A stretch of 41,856 nucleotides of DNA from the NCBI RefSeq assembly GCF_014207445.1, contig NZ_JACHEM010000029.1:1-41856 (forward strand), given 5' to 3'. The translations under genes were made by a program, and so were the position numbers. Shown piece after piece: positions 24,707 to 32,959 of this stretch; the first letter of the stretch is position 1; each line of letters opens with the position of its first letter. The stretch is from Streptomyces candidus. GTDB lineage: Bacteria > Actinomycetota > Actinomycetes > Streptomycetales > Streptomycetaceae. Below the pieces are notes generated by a model. The model made no database searches and was not told the DNA's origin. It was given only the letters and a program-made list of their open reading frames with translations.

Positions 24707-25174
24707 ATGACCGACGCGCGCCCGCCTTTTCCACCGTTCGATCTCGACAGCGCCCAGGCCAAGGTCCAGGCCGCCGAAGATGCCTGGAATACCCGCGACC
24801 CGCACCAGGTCGCCCTCGCCTACACCGAGGACTCCGCCTGGCGTAACCGGGACGTGTTCCTCACCGGCCGCGACAAGATCGTCGTGTTTCTCACCACCAA
24901 GTGGGAGCGCGAACTCGACTACGCCCTGCGCAAGAGCCTGTGGGGCTTCCGCGAGAACCGCATGGCCGTCCGATTCCAGTACGAGTGGCACAACACCGAA
25001 AATCAGTGGTTCCGCTCCTACGGCAACGAACTGTGGGAGTTCGCCGACAACGGCCTGATGCGCCACCGCGAGGCAAGCATCAACGACCTGCCCATCAGCG
25101 AGGCCGACCGCCGCTACCGCGGCCCCCGCCCCGAAGCCGAGCGCCACCCCGGACACAACCTCCCCCTCACCTGA
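24707..25174 (+). CDS. DUF1348 (NTF2-like) family protein
   Basis: The 155-residue protein has the NTF2-like DUF1348 pattern: VQAAEDAWNTRDPHQVALAY, then DSAWRNRDVFLTGRDKIVVFL, KWERELDYALRKSLWGFREN, WFRSYGNELWEFADNGLMRHR and SINDLPI. The W-R-N-R and R-R-A-S-I-N-D-type segments are characteristic. The fold forms a cone that binds small hydrophobic ligands, but no reaction is known. It begins 12 bases after the PNPOx-like gene, so it is the third gene of the stress-type operon. Confidence 0.9.
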   Translation: MTDARPPFPPFDLDSAQAKVQAAEDAWNTRDPHQVALAYTEDSAWRNRDVFLTGRDKIVVFLTTKWERELDYALRKSLWGFRENRMAVRFQYEWHNTENQWFRSYGNELWEFADNGLMRHREASINDLPISEADRRYRGPRPEAERHPGHNLPLT

Positions 25175-25182
25175 ACCACCGC

Positions 25183-25198
25183 CCGGCCCCGGGGCCGG
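25183..25198. terminator. Perfect palindrome after DUF1348 gene
   Basis: CCGGCCCC followed by GGGGCCGG, a perfect 16-bp palindrome, lies between the convergent DUF1348 gene and the truncated gene at 25201, and probably serves as a shared terminator. Confidence 0.5.
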
Positions 25199-25200
25199 CG

Positions 25201-25580
25201 TCAGCCCCCGTACACGTCACTGCCGTTCTCCCTTTGTCCTGCAACGGGCCGACGGCGCCACTCCAAGTCCATCGGCCCGGGCGTCCTGGCCAGCGTCTGC
25301 CGGGTCTCGGTGAACGTGCCCGTCTCTCCGGTGCCGCCGACGACCTGCCAAGCCACCGTCCAGGTCGAGGTGGCGGCCCCCCGGTACGGCTGCCCCAGCG
25401 GGCGGGCGAGTTCGGTGTAGCGGTGCCCGCAGTCCGGGGACGGGGACGTGCCCCGGGCCGGGGAGTACGGGGTGCCCGGACCCGCGCAGGTGACCGTGGC
25501 CGTCGCGGAGACCGTCACGCCGCCCGCCGTCGCCGTCGCCGTGGTCGGCCCGTACGTCGACTCCGACGGCTCCACCCTCG
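25201..25580 (-). pseudogene. C-terminal fragment of a secreted or membrane-anchored protein
   Basis: The fragment (SESTYGPTTATATAGGVTV, then CAGPGTPYSPARGTSPSPDCGHRY and STWTVAWQVVGGTGETG) resembles the extracellular C-terminal part of a Streptomyces family with beta-rich repeats and a C-G-H-x-Y motif, often found near conjugation-type genes. The upstream part, with signal peptide, is missing. The frame runs into non-matching sequence at about 25580-25640, next to the truncated IS3 element, whose insertion probably removed it. Confidence 0.6.
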
Positions 25581-25743
25581 TGTGCACGTGGTTGGTTTCC
25601 GGCCGGAGGTGGGCCGGAGGTAACCACGCAACTAACCATGGACTCACCACGGCCATCAAGCGACCGGCCTCCGCGGGCGTGCGCGGCCCCGGCCAGTACT
25701 GCGGTCGGGCCTTCCCCCATGAAGGTGGGCACGCGGTTATTGG

Positions 25744-26508
25744 TCACGCGGCGAGCGTGAGTTTAGCGGTGTGCCGTCGTTCGTATTCGTCGGGGCTGAG
25801 GTGGCCGTTGGTGGAGTGTCGGCGGCGGGTGTTGTAGCGGGTCAGCCAGGCGAAGACCGTTCGTCGGCAGGTGGCCGCGTCGCCGTAGTCGTGGGCGCCC
25901 TGGAGGGTCTCGCGTTTCAGGGAGGCGTGGAAGCTCTCGCAGGCGGCGTTGTCGGCGCTGGTGCCGACCGCGCCCATTGACCGGGTGACCTCGAGCTGGT
26001 CGCAGAGGCCTGCGTAGGCCCGGGATCCGTACTGGGCCCCGTGGTCGGAGTGGAACACCGCTCCGACCAGTGAGCCGCGGGTCAAGACGGCCATCCGCAA
26101 GGCGTCGGCGACCAGGTCCGTGCGCATGTGGTCGGCGATGGACCAGCCGACGATCTTGCGGCTGAAGCAGTCCAGCACCGTCGCGAGATAGAGGAACTTC
26201 CCTCCCTGGAGCGGGAGATACGTGATGTCGCCCATGAGCTTGCGCCCGGGTTCGGTGGCGGTGAAGTCCCGCCCGAACAGATCCGCGACCTGCTCGGACG
26301 CCGGGTCGGGGAGGGTCGTGCGGACACGTCTGCGTAAGCGGACACCCGCGATGGAGAACGTCCGCATGATCCGTGCGACCCGCTTCTCGTTGACCCGGTG
26401 TCCCTTCTCGCGGAGCTCGGCCGTCACGCGCGGGGACCCGTAGGCGCCGCCGGACTCGCCGTGGACGCGCCTGATCTCGTCGGCCAGGACTTGATCCTCC
26501 TGTTTCCA
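25744..26508 (-). pseudogene. IS3-family transposase OrfB, N-terminally truncated
   Basis: The integrase core is complete: first Asp in MGDITYLP, second Asp in HSDHGAQYGS and Glu in NAACESFHASLKRE, ending in RRRHSTNGHLSPDEYE with a stop at 25744. The preceding HTH_21-like part (GGAYGSPRVTAELREKGHRVNEKRV) is present, but the frame enters at about 26508 directly from the antisense of a DUF6221 gene fragment. No OrfA and no right end of the element exist. The element is therefore dead, cut at about 26508. Confidence 0.85.
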
Positions 26509-26607
26509 TGCCGGCCCCTGGATTCGGCCCTCACCTTCGCCCGCATGCAAGCCCTGGCTCTGCGCTACGAACTGCACCCCGACTGGAAGGAACACTGGCA
26601 CCCCTGA
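26509..26607 (+). pseudogene. C-terminal fragment of a DUF6221 gene
   Basis: The last 33 codons (ALTFARMQALALRYELHPDW, KEHWHP, stop at 26607) nearly match the end of the intact gene at 29099-29419. DNA similarity continues past the stop to about 26680. The N-terminal two thirds were lost where the IS3 remnant begins. Confidence 0.75.
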
Positions 26608-26751
26608 AGCGCGGCATCCGCCCGAGACAGGCGCCGCCACCCGTCGTGCGAAGCAGTGTCCTCTCTGCCTCGCGCGACTCATGCACGTCAGGCACCTGTC
26701 TCGTCTGCCACTGGACGTCACGCAGGCGAGGTTTCTCCTGTCCCACCCGGT

Positions 26752-26773
26752 GTTACCCCTACAAGGCGGGGCA
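26752..26773. promoter_or_regulatory. Candidate metal-responsive operator
   Basis: TTACCCC and GGGGCAA flank an 8-base spacer 40 bases before the copper-binding gene. CsoR-family repressors bind G-tract inverted repeats of this general type. No CsoR gene is in the window, and the match is loose. Confidence 0.25.
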
Positions 26774-26812
26774 AACGCCCGCCAAGAGCATCCACCTCAC
26801 CGGAGGACGATC

Positions 26813-27223
26813 ATGACCACTGCTGTCAAAGCCATGCTGGACACCCACCCCGCCGACCTGGGCAACGTCGACCGCGGCAAGCTCATCCGCTGTATCGAGG
26901 AATGCCTCGCCTGCGCACAGGCATGTACCGCCTGCGCGGACGCCTGCCTGTCGGAGGACATGGTCGCCGAGCTGACCAAGTGCATCCGCACCAACGCCGA
27001 CTGCGCCGACATCTGCACCGCCACCGCCGCTGTGCTCTCCCGCCGCACCGGCTATGACGCCGCCGTCACCCGCGCGACCCTTCAGGCGTGCGCCACCGTC
27101 TGCAAAGTCTGTGCCGACGAGTGCGGGCGCCACGCAGAGCAGCACGACCACTGCCGCGTGTGCGCCGAAGCCTGCCGCCGCTGCGAACAGGCGTGCAACG
27201 ACCTCATCACTTCCCTGGGCTGA
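26813..27223 (+). CDS. Cys-rich four-helix bundle copper-binding protein (DUF326, Csp-like)
   Basis: The 136-residue cytosolic protein has Cys spaced along four helices: CIEECLACAQACTACADACL, CIRTNADCADIC, ACATVCKVCADEC and CRVCAEACRRCEQAC, with His at HAEQHDHC. This is the pattern of Csp3-type copper storage proteins, whose tube-like core binds many Cu(I) ions. No signal peptide, so it acts in the cytoplasm. GGAGG precedes the ATG at 26813. Upstream, TTACCCCTACAAGGCGGGGC (about 26752-26771) is a G/C-tract inverted repeat that could be a CsoR-type operator. It precedes a ZIP transporter gene by 408 bases, suggesting a metal cassette. Confidence 0.9.
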   Translation: MTTAVKAMLDTHPADLGNVDRGKLIRCIEECLACAQACTACADACLSEDMVAELTKCIRTNADCADICTATAAVLSRRTGYDAAVTRATLQACATVCKVCADECGRHAEQHDHCRVCAEACRRCEQACNDLITSLG

Positions 27224-27631
27224 GCCACCGGCCGGCTCTCCCGGGCAGCAGCCCCTGCTTCCCCCCAGGCTCGTGGACCAGCACCGCCGAGAAAACCTGA
27301 ATACCCGCCGACTCCCGGTGAACGGCGAATCTCGCACAGACCGCTGTCACGATCTCCGGGCCGGGCAGCCCGGCCCACCTCGCGCGTCAGAACCGTCGGC
27401 GGTCTCGGGGGGCTGGGTGCGTCGCGGAGGCCGCACACGCCGGCGCGCCGGGTGGGCGAGGCCCGGGTAGGGGGATGTTCTGCTTCGTGACGGCTGGCTT
27501 TGGGCTGGATCGGATCGGGTACGCGACGCGGGTCCGCGCCCGTAGGCACGGGTACCGCGTGTTCTCGTGTGACATGCCCGGTGCGCCGAAGGCACGAGGC
27601 ATGGGATGTCGATCGAGGTAAGGACGGGTGT
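27224..27631. terminator. Intergenic region with a strong hairpin at 27358-27376
   Basis: GGGCCGGG-CAG-CCCGGCCC (27358-27376) is a perfect 8-bp stem and likely ends transcription of the copper-binding gene. The remaining bases hold no gene; AGGTAAGGA at about 27616 is the ribosome binding site of the ZIP gene. Confidence 0.5.
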
Positions 27632-28387
27632 GTGGTGGTGCACGGAGCATGGGTTGCCGGTGCGTGGGGGCTCTTCGCGGGAATGGCGTTGCTTCTGGGC
27701 GCGGCGGTGAGTTCGTTCGTACGCGTGCCGCGACGGCTGATCGCGTTGGTGATGGCGTTCGGCAGCGGCGTGCTGATGTCCGCGGTGGCGTTCGAGCTGA
27801 TTGCGGAGGCGTACGACCGTTCGGGAATGTGGCCCGTCGCGGCGGGTGCGCTCGGCGGGGCGGTCGTCTACTCCGGAGCCAACGCCCTGCTCGCACGGCA
27901 CGGGGCCCGGCACCGCAAGCGGTCCGGCGGCCAGCAGCCCTCGGAGAGCGAACAGCCCGGGTCGGGCAACGCCATCGCTCTGGGCGCACTGCTCGACGGC
28001 ATCCCGGAGTCCATCGTGATCGGCACCAGTCTCCTGGGGGGCGGCCAGGTGGGCATCGCCACGGTGGGGGCGGTCTTCATCAGCAACCTGCCCGAGGGGC
28101 TGGCCAGTTCGGCGGGGATGCGCAGCGCGGGACGCAGCCGGAAGTATGTGTTCGCGTTGTGGGGCGGTATCGCCGTGATCAGCGGACTGGCGGCCCTGGC
28201 CGGGTACACGCTGCTGGGCGACGCCTCCGCCTCGGTGCTGGCGGTGATCACGGCCATCGCGGGCGGCGCGATCCTGGCCATGATCGCCGACACCATGATT
28301 CCCGAGGCCTATGGAGAAGTGCACCTCCTGACCGGGCTGGTGACCGTCGTCGGCTTCCTCTCCGCATTCGCCCTCTCCCAGATCTGA
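27632..28387 (+). CDS. ZIP family divalent metal transporter
   Basis: The 251-residue membrane protein has about eight hydrophobic segments, a cytosolic His/Arg-rich loop (ARHGARHRKRSGG, near 90-102), and the ZIP metal-site motifs in helices IV and V: ALLDGIPESIVIGTSL (D-G-x-P-E) and VFISNLPEGLASSAGM (N-x-P-E-G). ZIPs import Zn2+, Fe2+ or Mn2+ into the cytoplasm. Three consecutive GTG codons begin at 27632; the first fits AGGTAAGGA spacing. Placed after the copper-binding gene, it suggests metal homeostasis, but co-transcription is doubtful because of the hairpin between them. Confidence 0.9.
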   Translation: MVVHGAWVAGAWGLFAGMALLLGAAVSSFVRVPRRLIALVMAFGSGVLMSAVAFELIAEAYDRSGMWPVAAGALGGAVVYSGANALLARHGARHRKRSGGQQPSESEQPGSGNAIALGALLDGIPESIVIGTSLLGGGQVGIATVGAVFISNLPEGLASSAGMRSAGRSRKYVFALWGGIAVISGLAALAGYTLLGDASASVLAVITAIAGGAILAMIADTMIPEAYGEVHLLTGLVTVVGFLSAFALSQI

Positions 28388-29098
28388 GAGGCGACGCATC
28401 CGCGCCGCGGGCACGGGGCCACGGACAGGCAAGCATGAGCGCAGCCGGGAGCCCTTGATGCGGGTGGAGCAGGCGTAGCGCAAGGCGTTGTCCGAGGGGA
28501 CGGACCAGGCGCGCTTCCGTGAGGCCACCACCGAATCCGAACACGACCGGCCCCGCTGCTCGCCCCCTCCCAGTCCTGTTGGGCGGGTGTCGTACCGGGC
28601 GGGGTGATGTTCCCGGTTTTGACGGCACTTGAGTCCTGGCGGTGGGACGATGGGTGTGCTTCTCCCGTTAGGGCTGGATGTGCCGCGCCGCCCACGGCGA
28701 TAAGGAGGCCACCAAGGGTGTGTCAAGGACCCGGAACACGGACCACGAACGTCTGGCAGCCGGACTCGCGGTGGCGGGGGCCGGCCGGGGCACTGACCGC
28801 GGACGCGGACGCCCTGGAAGCCCGCTAGATCGCCGACAGCGACACCATGAACCGCTGGCGCCCGCATCCGCGTCGAACCCCGCGCTGGTCGGGCACGGGG
28901 ACTGCGGTCACCTTGCTCGACGACCGGCCGTTGCACCTGCCGGCCAGCTCTCCCGGGCAGCAGCCCGTCCGTGACCGCCAACGACCAACAGGGCACACCG
29001 AGCGAGGGAGAAACGGCATGAGGACCCAGCTCGAGCGAGAACTGACCGAGGAAGCCGCGGCCCCGGCCCGCACACAGCGCACCCAGGCGAGCTGAAGC
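28388..29098. other. Gene-poor region before the DUF6221 gene
   Basis: No confident gene. A reverse piece near 28440-28510 (AWSVPSDNALRYACSTRI) looks protein-like but has no start or end. A + mini-frame at 29018-29095 (MRTQLERELTEEAAAPARTQ) has GAGGGAG upstream and ends just before the DUF6221 start; it could be a 25-residue leader-like peptide but is unsupported. Confidence 0.3.
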
Positions 29099-29419
29099 GT
29101 GGACACACTCACCGACCTGACGCATTTCCTACGTGTCCGGTGGAGCGAAGAGGAACGCCAGAGCGCCCTCTTCCACGAGTTCGGCTGCTCCGCCCACGAC
29201 ACGCCGCGCACCCGCTTCTGCGACTGCCCCAGCCCTGCCCGGATCCGTGCATGTACCGGCATCAAGCGACAGATCCTCAACCGGCTGGAAAAACGGATCG
29301 CACACGAGCGCCGGCAACAATGCTGGCCCCTGGACTCGACCCTCGCCTTCGCCAGCATGCAAGCCCTGGCCCTGCCTTACGAACTGCACCCCGACTGGAC
29401 GGAACACTGGCACCCCTGA
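29099..29419 (+). CDS. DUF6221 family protein
   Basis: The 106-residue protein (DTLTDLTHFLRVRWSEEER, then RIRACTGIKRQILNRLEKRI, and ASMQALALPYELHPDWTEHW) has the DUF6221 layout: an N-terminal L-x-x-F-L-x-x-R helix, a central helix and the C-terminal L-R-x-L-A-L-P-Y-x-x-H-P-x-Y/W-x-x-x-W motif. Such genes are numerous in Streptomyces accessory regions; function unknown. The GTG start at 29099 is the first fitting codon but lacks a good ribosome binding site. A truncated copy lies at 26509-26607. Confidence 0.75.
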   Translation: MDTLTDLTHFLRVRWSEEERQSALFHEFGCSAHDTPRTRFCDCPSPARIRACTGIKRQILNRLEKRIAHERRQQCWPLDSTLAFASMQALALPYELHPDWTEHWHP

Positions 29420-29769
29420 GGCGCGCCATCCGCCCCCACCCGTCGTGCGAAGCAGCGTCCCCCCTGCCTCCTCGCACGACGCGCGCCCCTTCGCGAGCAA
29501 GCACCTGGGAGCGGGAGTTCCCACAGCACCAGTACCCCGAAGAGGTCACACAGTGGCCCCCCTGGTTTCCCCGGAGCCGGAACAACCAACCGCCGGGCCT
29601 TCTCTCAGCTGCGAGCGCCTTCGCATCCCGCCAGCATGCGAGGCGCGGACTCATCCAGCTCTCTTCCGAAGCCAGCATCAAACGTCTTCCGCGGACACCC
29701 ACTGCCAGCGGGGCGCGAGCGCTTGGCGAACCCGAGGGCCGGACCCACGCCCTGCGCCCTTCAGGTCGG
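29420..29769. other. Gene-free interval with repeat extension
   Basis: Bases 29420-29485 continue the similarity to 26608-26680 beyond the DUF6221 stop. The rest shows no gene. Confidence 0.4.
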
Positions 29770-29790
29770 CCTGTCCTCCGCGGAGGCAGG
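29770..29790 (-). terminator. Inverted repeat after the Ku gene
   Basis: CCTG-T-CCTCCGCGGAGG-C-AGG begins four bases past the Ku stop on the - strand side and forms a short GC stem; plausible terminator. Confidence 0.45.
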
Positions 29791-29793
29791 AGG

Positions 29794-30822
29794 TCACGCT
29801 GCGGTGCTCCGCTGGCGGAGGGCGTTGATCAGCTGCTGGCGGTTCATCTTCGACCGGCCGGGGATGTCGGCCTTGGATGCCAGCTCGTACAGCTCGGTCT
29901 TCGTGTGGCTCTCCAGGCCGTCGGCGCCGCGATGCCCGGCACCGGCCTTCTTTCCCGGCTGCTTCTTTCCCGCGCCGTCCCGATTATGGGTCGGTAGCCG
30001 GTGCAGCTGACCTGCGGGCTCCTTGTCCTCCCCTCTGGAGGAGCGGGCCTGCTCGACGCTGCGTTGGAGGGCTTCCATCAGGTCGATGACGTTCGTTGCC
30101 TCTGGCGGGCCGGCTTCGCTGACGATCTCCTGACCGTCCCGTTTGGCGTCGACCAGGGCTTTGACGCGTTCTTCGGATGTGTCGTGGAACTGCTCCGGAT
30201 CCCAGTCCATGCTCAGGGCGTCGATCAGCTGCTGGGCAGTCTCGATCTCCTGGCTGGTGACCTTGGTCTGCCGGTCGGGCAAGACATCCAGCTCCTCGCG
30301 CGGGTCACGGACCTCATCCGCCCAGTGCATGGTGTGCAGGATCAAGACATCGTCCTGCGCGCGCAGGGCGGTCAGGTACTCCTTGTTGCGCATGGTCATC
30401 GTGGCGATACCGGCCTTGCCCGATCTTTCCAGGGCAGCACGCAGCAGCTCGTAGACCTTCAGGTACTCCTTGTCCTGCGGGGCGAGGTAGTAGGTGCGCT
30501 CGAAGAACACCGGCTCGATCCGGTCCAGGTCGACGAAACCGGCCATGTCGATCACCCGTGATTTGCCCGGGGCGATCTCTTCGAGCTCTTCCGGCTCGAC
30601 GATTACGTACTCCCCGCCGCCGAGGTCGTAACCCTTGACGATGTCGCCGCTGTCGAGCTCTTCACCGGTGCTCTCGTTGATCTTGTTGTAGCGCACGCGG
30701 TCTCCGGTACCGCGCTGCAGCTGATGGAAGTGCACCGTATGGTCCTCGGTCGCGGTGTAGAGCCCGACGGGCACGGTGACCAGCCCGAACGTCAAAGCGC
30801 CGGTCCAGATCGCTCTCGCCAT
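29794..30822 (-). CDS. ku: Non-homologous end-joining protein Ku
   Basis: The 342-residue protein starts MARAIWTGALTFGLVTVPV and keeps the Ku core (FHQLQRGTGDRVRYNKINES, GYDLGGGEYVIVEPEEL, ERTYYLAPQ, ILHTMHWADEVRDP). It is followed by a basic tail and a C-terminal SAP/Rho-N-like motif (TELYELASKADIPGRSKMNR, about 305-324). Bacterial Ku threads onto DNA ends and recruits LigD; the extended tail aids DNA binding. The ATG at 30822 has GGAGG five bases upstream, better than 30825 or 30849. No LigD is in the window. Having Ku on a linear replicon arm fits repair of frequent breaks. A degenerate Ku piece lies at 34220-34670. Confidence 0.95.
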   Translation of the reverse strand: MARAIWTGALTFGLVTVPVGLYTATEDHTVHFHQLQRGTGDRVRYNKINESTGEELDSGDIVKGYDLGGGEYVIVEPEELEEIAPGKSRVIDMAGFVDLDRIEPVFFERTYYLAPQDKEYLKVYELLRAALERSGKAGIATMTMRNKEYLTALRAQDDVLILHTMHWADEVRDPREELDVLPDRQTKVTSQEIETAQQLIDALSMDWDPEQFHDTSEERVKALVDAKRDGQEIVSEAGPPEATNVIDLMEALQRSVEQARSSRGEDKEPAGQLHRLPTHNRDGAGKKQPGKKAGAGHRGADGLESHTKTELYELASKADIPGRSKMNRQQLINALRQRSTAA

Positions 30823-30848
30823 CATCGCCTCCGTCGTCGCATCGAAGC

Positions 30849-31727
30849 TCACCTTCCATCGTCGGTTAGCCGCTTCACCTGCGCAGCCGCAGCCTCAGCA
30901 CGGCGCCGTGCTTCGCGCATGCGGCGGTCGGCATCACGCGCCCGGCCCCGGGCCTCCCGCTCCTCGGTCCGGGCCTTGCGCTGCTGCTCCTCGGTGGACT
31001 TCAGCTCCTCGGCCAGCTCGGTGACGCGCTGCTTGAGGTTCTGCACCAGTTCGCCGGCGTCCTGGGCCTGGCGGCTGATCGCGGCGGACTCCTTCTCACG
31101 CTGCCGCAGATCCTCTTGGGCGTCCTCGGCCTCCTGCCGGGTGCGATCCAGCTTCTTGCGCCGGCGCGCTTCTGCGTCGGACGCATCGCCGCGCGCCGGT
31201 GCAGCCTTCGGGGTCCGGGATGGTTGAGCTGCTCCGGCTGAAGCGCCTTGGGCGGCGGCGAACCCGGATGTGGTGCTGAGCGGCTTGACCAGGCGGCCCG
31301 CGGCCCACTCCGTTGCGGCCTGCGGGTCAGCGAGAACGGCATGCAGGGTCTCTTCCACCTCCTGCTGGACATCCTCGCTGACCTCGTGGCCCGCCTCGGC
31401 CGTCAGCTGCCGGGCCTGCCGGGACAGTGCACCGATCAGCACTCGCTGCTGATGGGTGAGCTCACGCAGCTGCTCACCATCCAGATTGTGATGCGCTTGG
31501 CGCAGCTGTTCGCCCAGCCGGACCAGTGGCCCCACCTCACCCGATTGCTCGCGCACCAGCAGGTTGCTGGCCCAGGCCGAAAGCGTCGGGCGGCGAAGCG
31601 CGGTGATCCTCTTCGCGAGGTTGCGGTCCCCGGCCGTGCGGGCGGCCCTGGCCCGCTCATTGCGGGCTGCGGTGAAATCTTCCGGCCGCAGGCCGTAGAG
31701 CTCGTCGGCGACAGACTCGAAATCCAC
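30849..31727 (-). CDS. Coiled-coil protein upstream of ku
   Basis: The 292-residue cytosolic protein has a globular helical N-terminal part (MDFESVADELYGLRPEDFTA, then FVAERNE-type helices to about 150) and a long charged coiled coil at about 180-285 (RRRKKLDRTRQEAEDAQEDL, ELVQNLKQRVTELAEELK). It lies 26 bases upstream of ku on the same strand, so the two are likely co-transcribed. This gene pair recurs beside ku in Streptomyces, hinting at a role in end joining or DNA protection, but no function is known to me. GTG start with AAAGGG upstream. Confidence 0.8.
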   Translation of the reverse strand: MDFESVADELYGLRPEDFTAARNERARAARTAGDRNLAKRITALRRPTLSAWASNLLVREQSGEVGPLVRLGEQLRQAHHNLDGEQLRELTHQQRVLIGALSRQARQLTAEAGHEVSEDVQQEVEETLHAVLADPQAATEWAAGRLVKPLSTTSGFAAAQGASAGAAQPSRTPKAAPARGDASDAEARRRKKLDRTRQEAEDAQEDLRQREKESAAISRQAQDAGELVQNLKQRVTELAEELKSTEEQQRKARTEEREARGRARDADRRMREARRRAEAAAAQVKRLTDDGR

Positions 31728-31742
31728 CCGCGCCCTTTCGGC

Positions 31743-31937
31743 CTACTCGCACCCCTCGGCGGATTCTATTTCTTTGCGGCTTTTATGCTGCACGGCAACG
31801 GTCCCAGCGGCGGTGAAAGCCGCACCGAAGAGAAGGAAGCCGGCCGCGACGGACGACCTGCCCGGCGGCGCCGTTTCCTCGGAATACGATCCGCGCGTGT
31901 CGCTGGTCCCCACAGTGCCGTTTGCGGCCTCAGTCAC
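31743..31937 (-). CDS. Small single-helix membrane protein
   Basis: The 64-residue frame (VTEAANGTVGTSDTRGSYS, then SVAAGFLLFGAAFTAAGTVAV and HKSRKEIESAEGCE) has one transmembrane helix at about 32-50 and a basic then acidic tail. Its GTG overlaps the stop of the decayed gene upstream by eight bases. There is no ribosome binding site, so expression would depend on coupling. No family known. Confidence 0.4.
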   Translation of the reverse strand: MTEAANGTVGTSDTRGSYSEETAPPGRSSVAAGFLLFGAAFTAAGTVAVQHKSRKEIESAEGCE

Positions 31938-32370
31938 CGCGGCTGGCCTGGATGCGGTTCTCGTGGAAGTGCTCCCAGTCCATGACCAGGCGGAAGCGGC
32001 GGTGGGCATCCAGACGCTCCGCGTCGGCTGGCTCCTCGCCGTGCTGGACACGGGCGTTGCGGGATTTCACAAGTTCCGCGAGAGCGAGCCGGACGTCGTC
32101 GACGTCCTGGGCCTGTGGCTGCGGCGAGTCGGTCCAGGGAGCTGAGGTGGGGTCTCTGCCGGTTCACCCAGATCGTCGACCAGGTGGTCGATGAGACTGT
32201 CGGCAACCGGGCAGTGCACATCGTCCAGCCGGTGCCGCCCGGCGTCTCATCGCCGCGGGGACCAGCGTCAGGCAGAGGAACGAACTCACCGCCGCGCCCA
32301 GGGTCATGAGGGTGAGCGGGGTCCAGTTGCTGCGGTCCCGGCTTCGTCCCCGCGTTTCCCAGCCGTACCG
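31930..32370 (-). pseudogene. Multiply frameshifted membrane-protein gene
   Basis: Three successive pieces in different frames look like one protein: RDRSNWTPLTLMTLGAAVSS with SFLCLTLVPAAMRRR (a transmembrane helix), DDVHCPVADSLIDHLVDDLG with EPAETP, and DVDDVRLALAELVKSRNARV, GEEPADAERLDAHRRF, VMDWEHFHENRIQ with a stop at 31930. Two shifts, one in a GACCCCACC run, break it. Restored it would be near 140 residues. No named family. Confidence 0.5.
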
Positions 32371-32375
32371 CCGTG

Positions 32376-32567
32376 TCAGTTGTTGAAGACAGCCTTGCTG
32401 ACGTCATTGGGCCCGTCGAAGCTGTCCTCCTCAAGGCTGTCCAGGCGCTCCACCAGCGCTTGGTCCGCCTTGTTGGTGCGTGCGCATTCCACCAGTGCTT
32501 TCCGGTCGGCGGGGTAGTCCATGCCGCTGAGGGCCTTTTGCACGTCGACGGGGCTGAATTCGGCCAT
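32376..32567 (-). CDS. DUF2795 domain protein
   Basis: The 63-residue protein (FSPVDVQKALSGMDYPADRK, ALVECARTNKADQALVERLD, DGPNDVSKAV) is a clear DUF2795 member: S-P-x-x-x-x-x-x-L-x-G-x-x-Y-P-A, a central helix and the terminal D-G-P-x-x-V-S-x-A-V. The family is small, soluble and of unknown function, frequent near stress genes in actinomycetes. AGGAG lies seven bases before the ATG. It is divergent from the PP2C phosphatase gene. Confidence 0.9.
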   Translation of the reverse strand: MAEFSPVDVQKALSGMDYPADRKALVECARTNKADQALVERLDSLEEDSFDGPNDVSKAVFNN

Positions 32568-32959
32568 GGGAGTCTCCTGAAGTAGGTTCTTTTCTTCTGT
32601 CTATCCCGCATACAGGAGTCCGGCAAGACGAGTCATCCATCAGTCCATCGGCCGGGTGATCCCGGCGGCTGCGCCCAGATCCGCGTGGCTGGCGGCGCCC
32701 GAGTGGCGGTGCCGGCGGCCAGTCCCCGCGCCGCGATACCCACTCGGTGGCGGCCGTGCGCCCGACTCGTACGGGCCGCAGACGGCCGGGCCCGCAGTTG
32801 GATGAGACGTTCGGGTGTGGGCGTCTGCCGTGGGGAAACGTGTGATAGCGAGTGTCCGTTTGGGCTTCTCGGTTCGTGCTGGCCGCCAGAGTGCCACGCG
32901 GGGCTGTGCGCGGGGCAGGCGGTTGCGGGTGGCCCCTTGTTGTCTGGCAGGTTGACCGC
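32568..32959. promoter_or_regulatory. Divergent promoter region, DUF2795 and PP2C phosphatase genes
   Basis: These 392 bases carry no gene. They must hold both promoters; a general-stress sigma-type site is plausible but I cannot place one with confidence. Confidence 0.3.

Noticed and set aside
27347..29125. A 592-codon reverse frame
   Set aside because: It is antisense to the ZIP transporter gene and has shadow-frame composition (Arg/Pro/Gly/Ser-rich).
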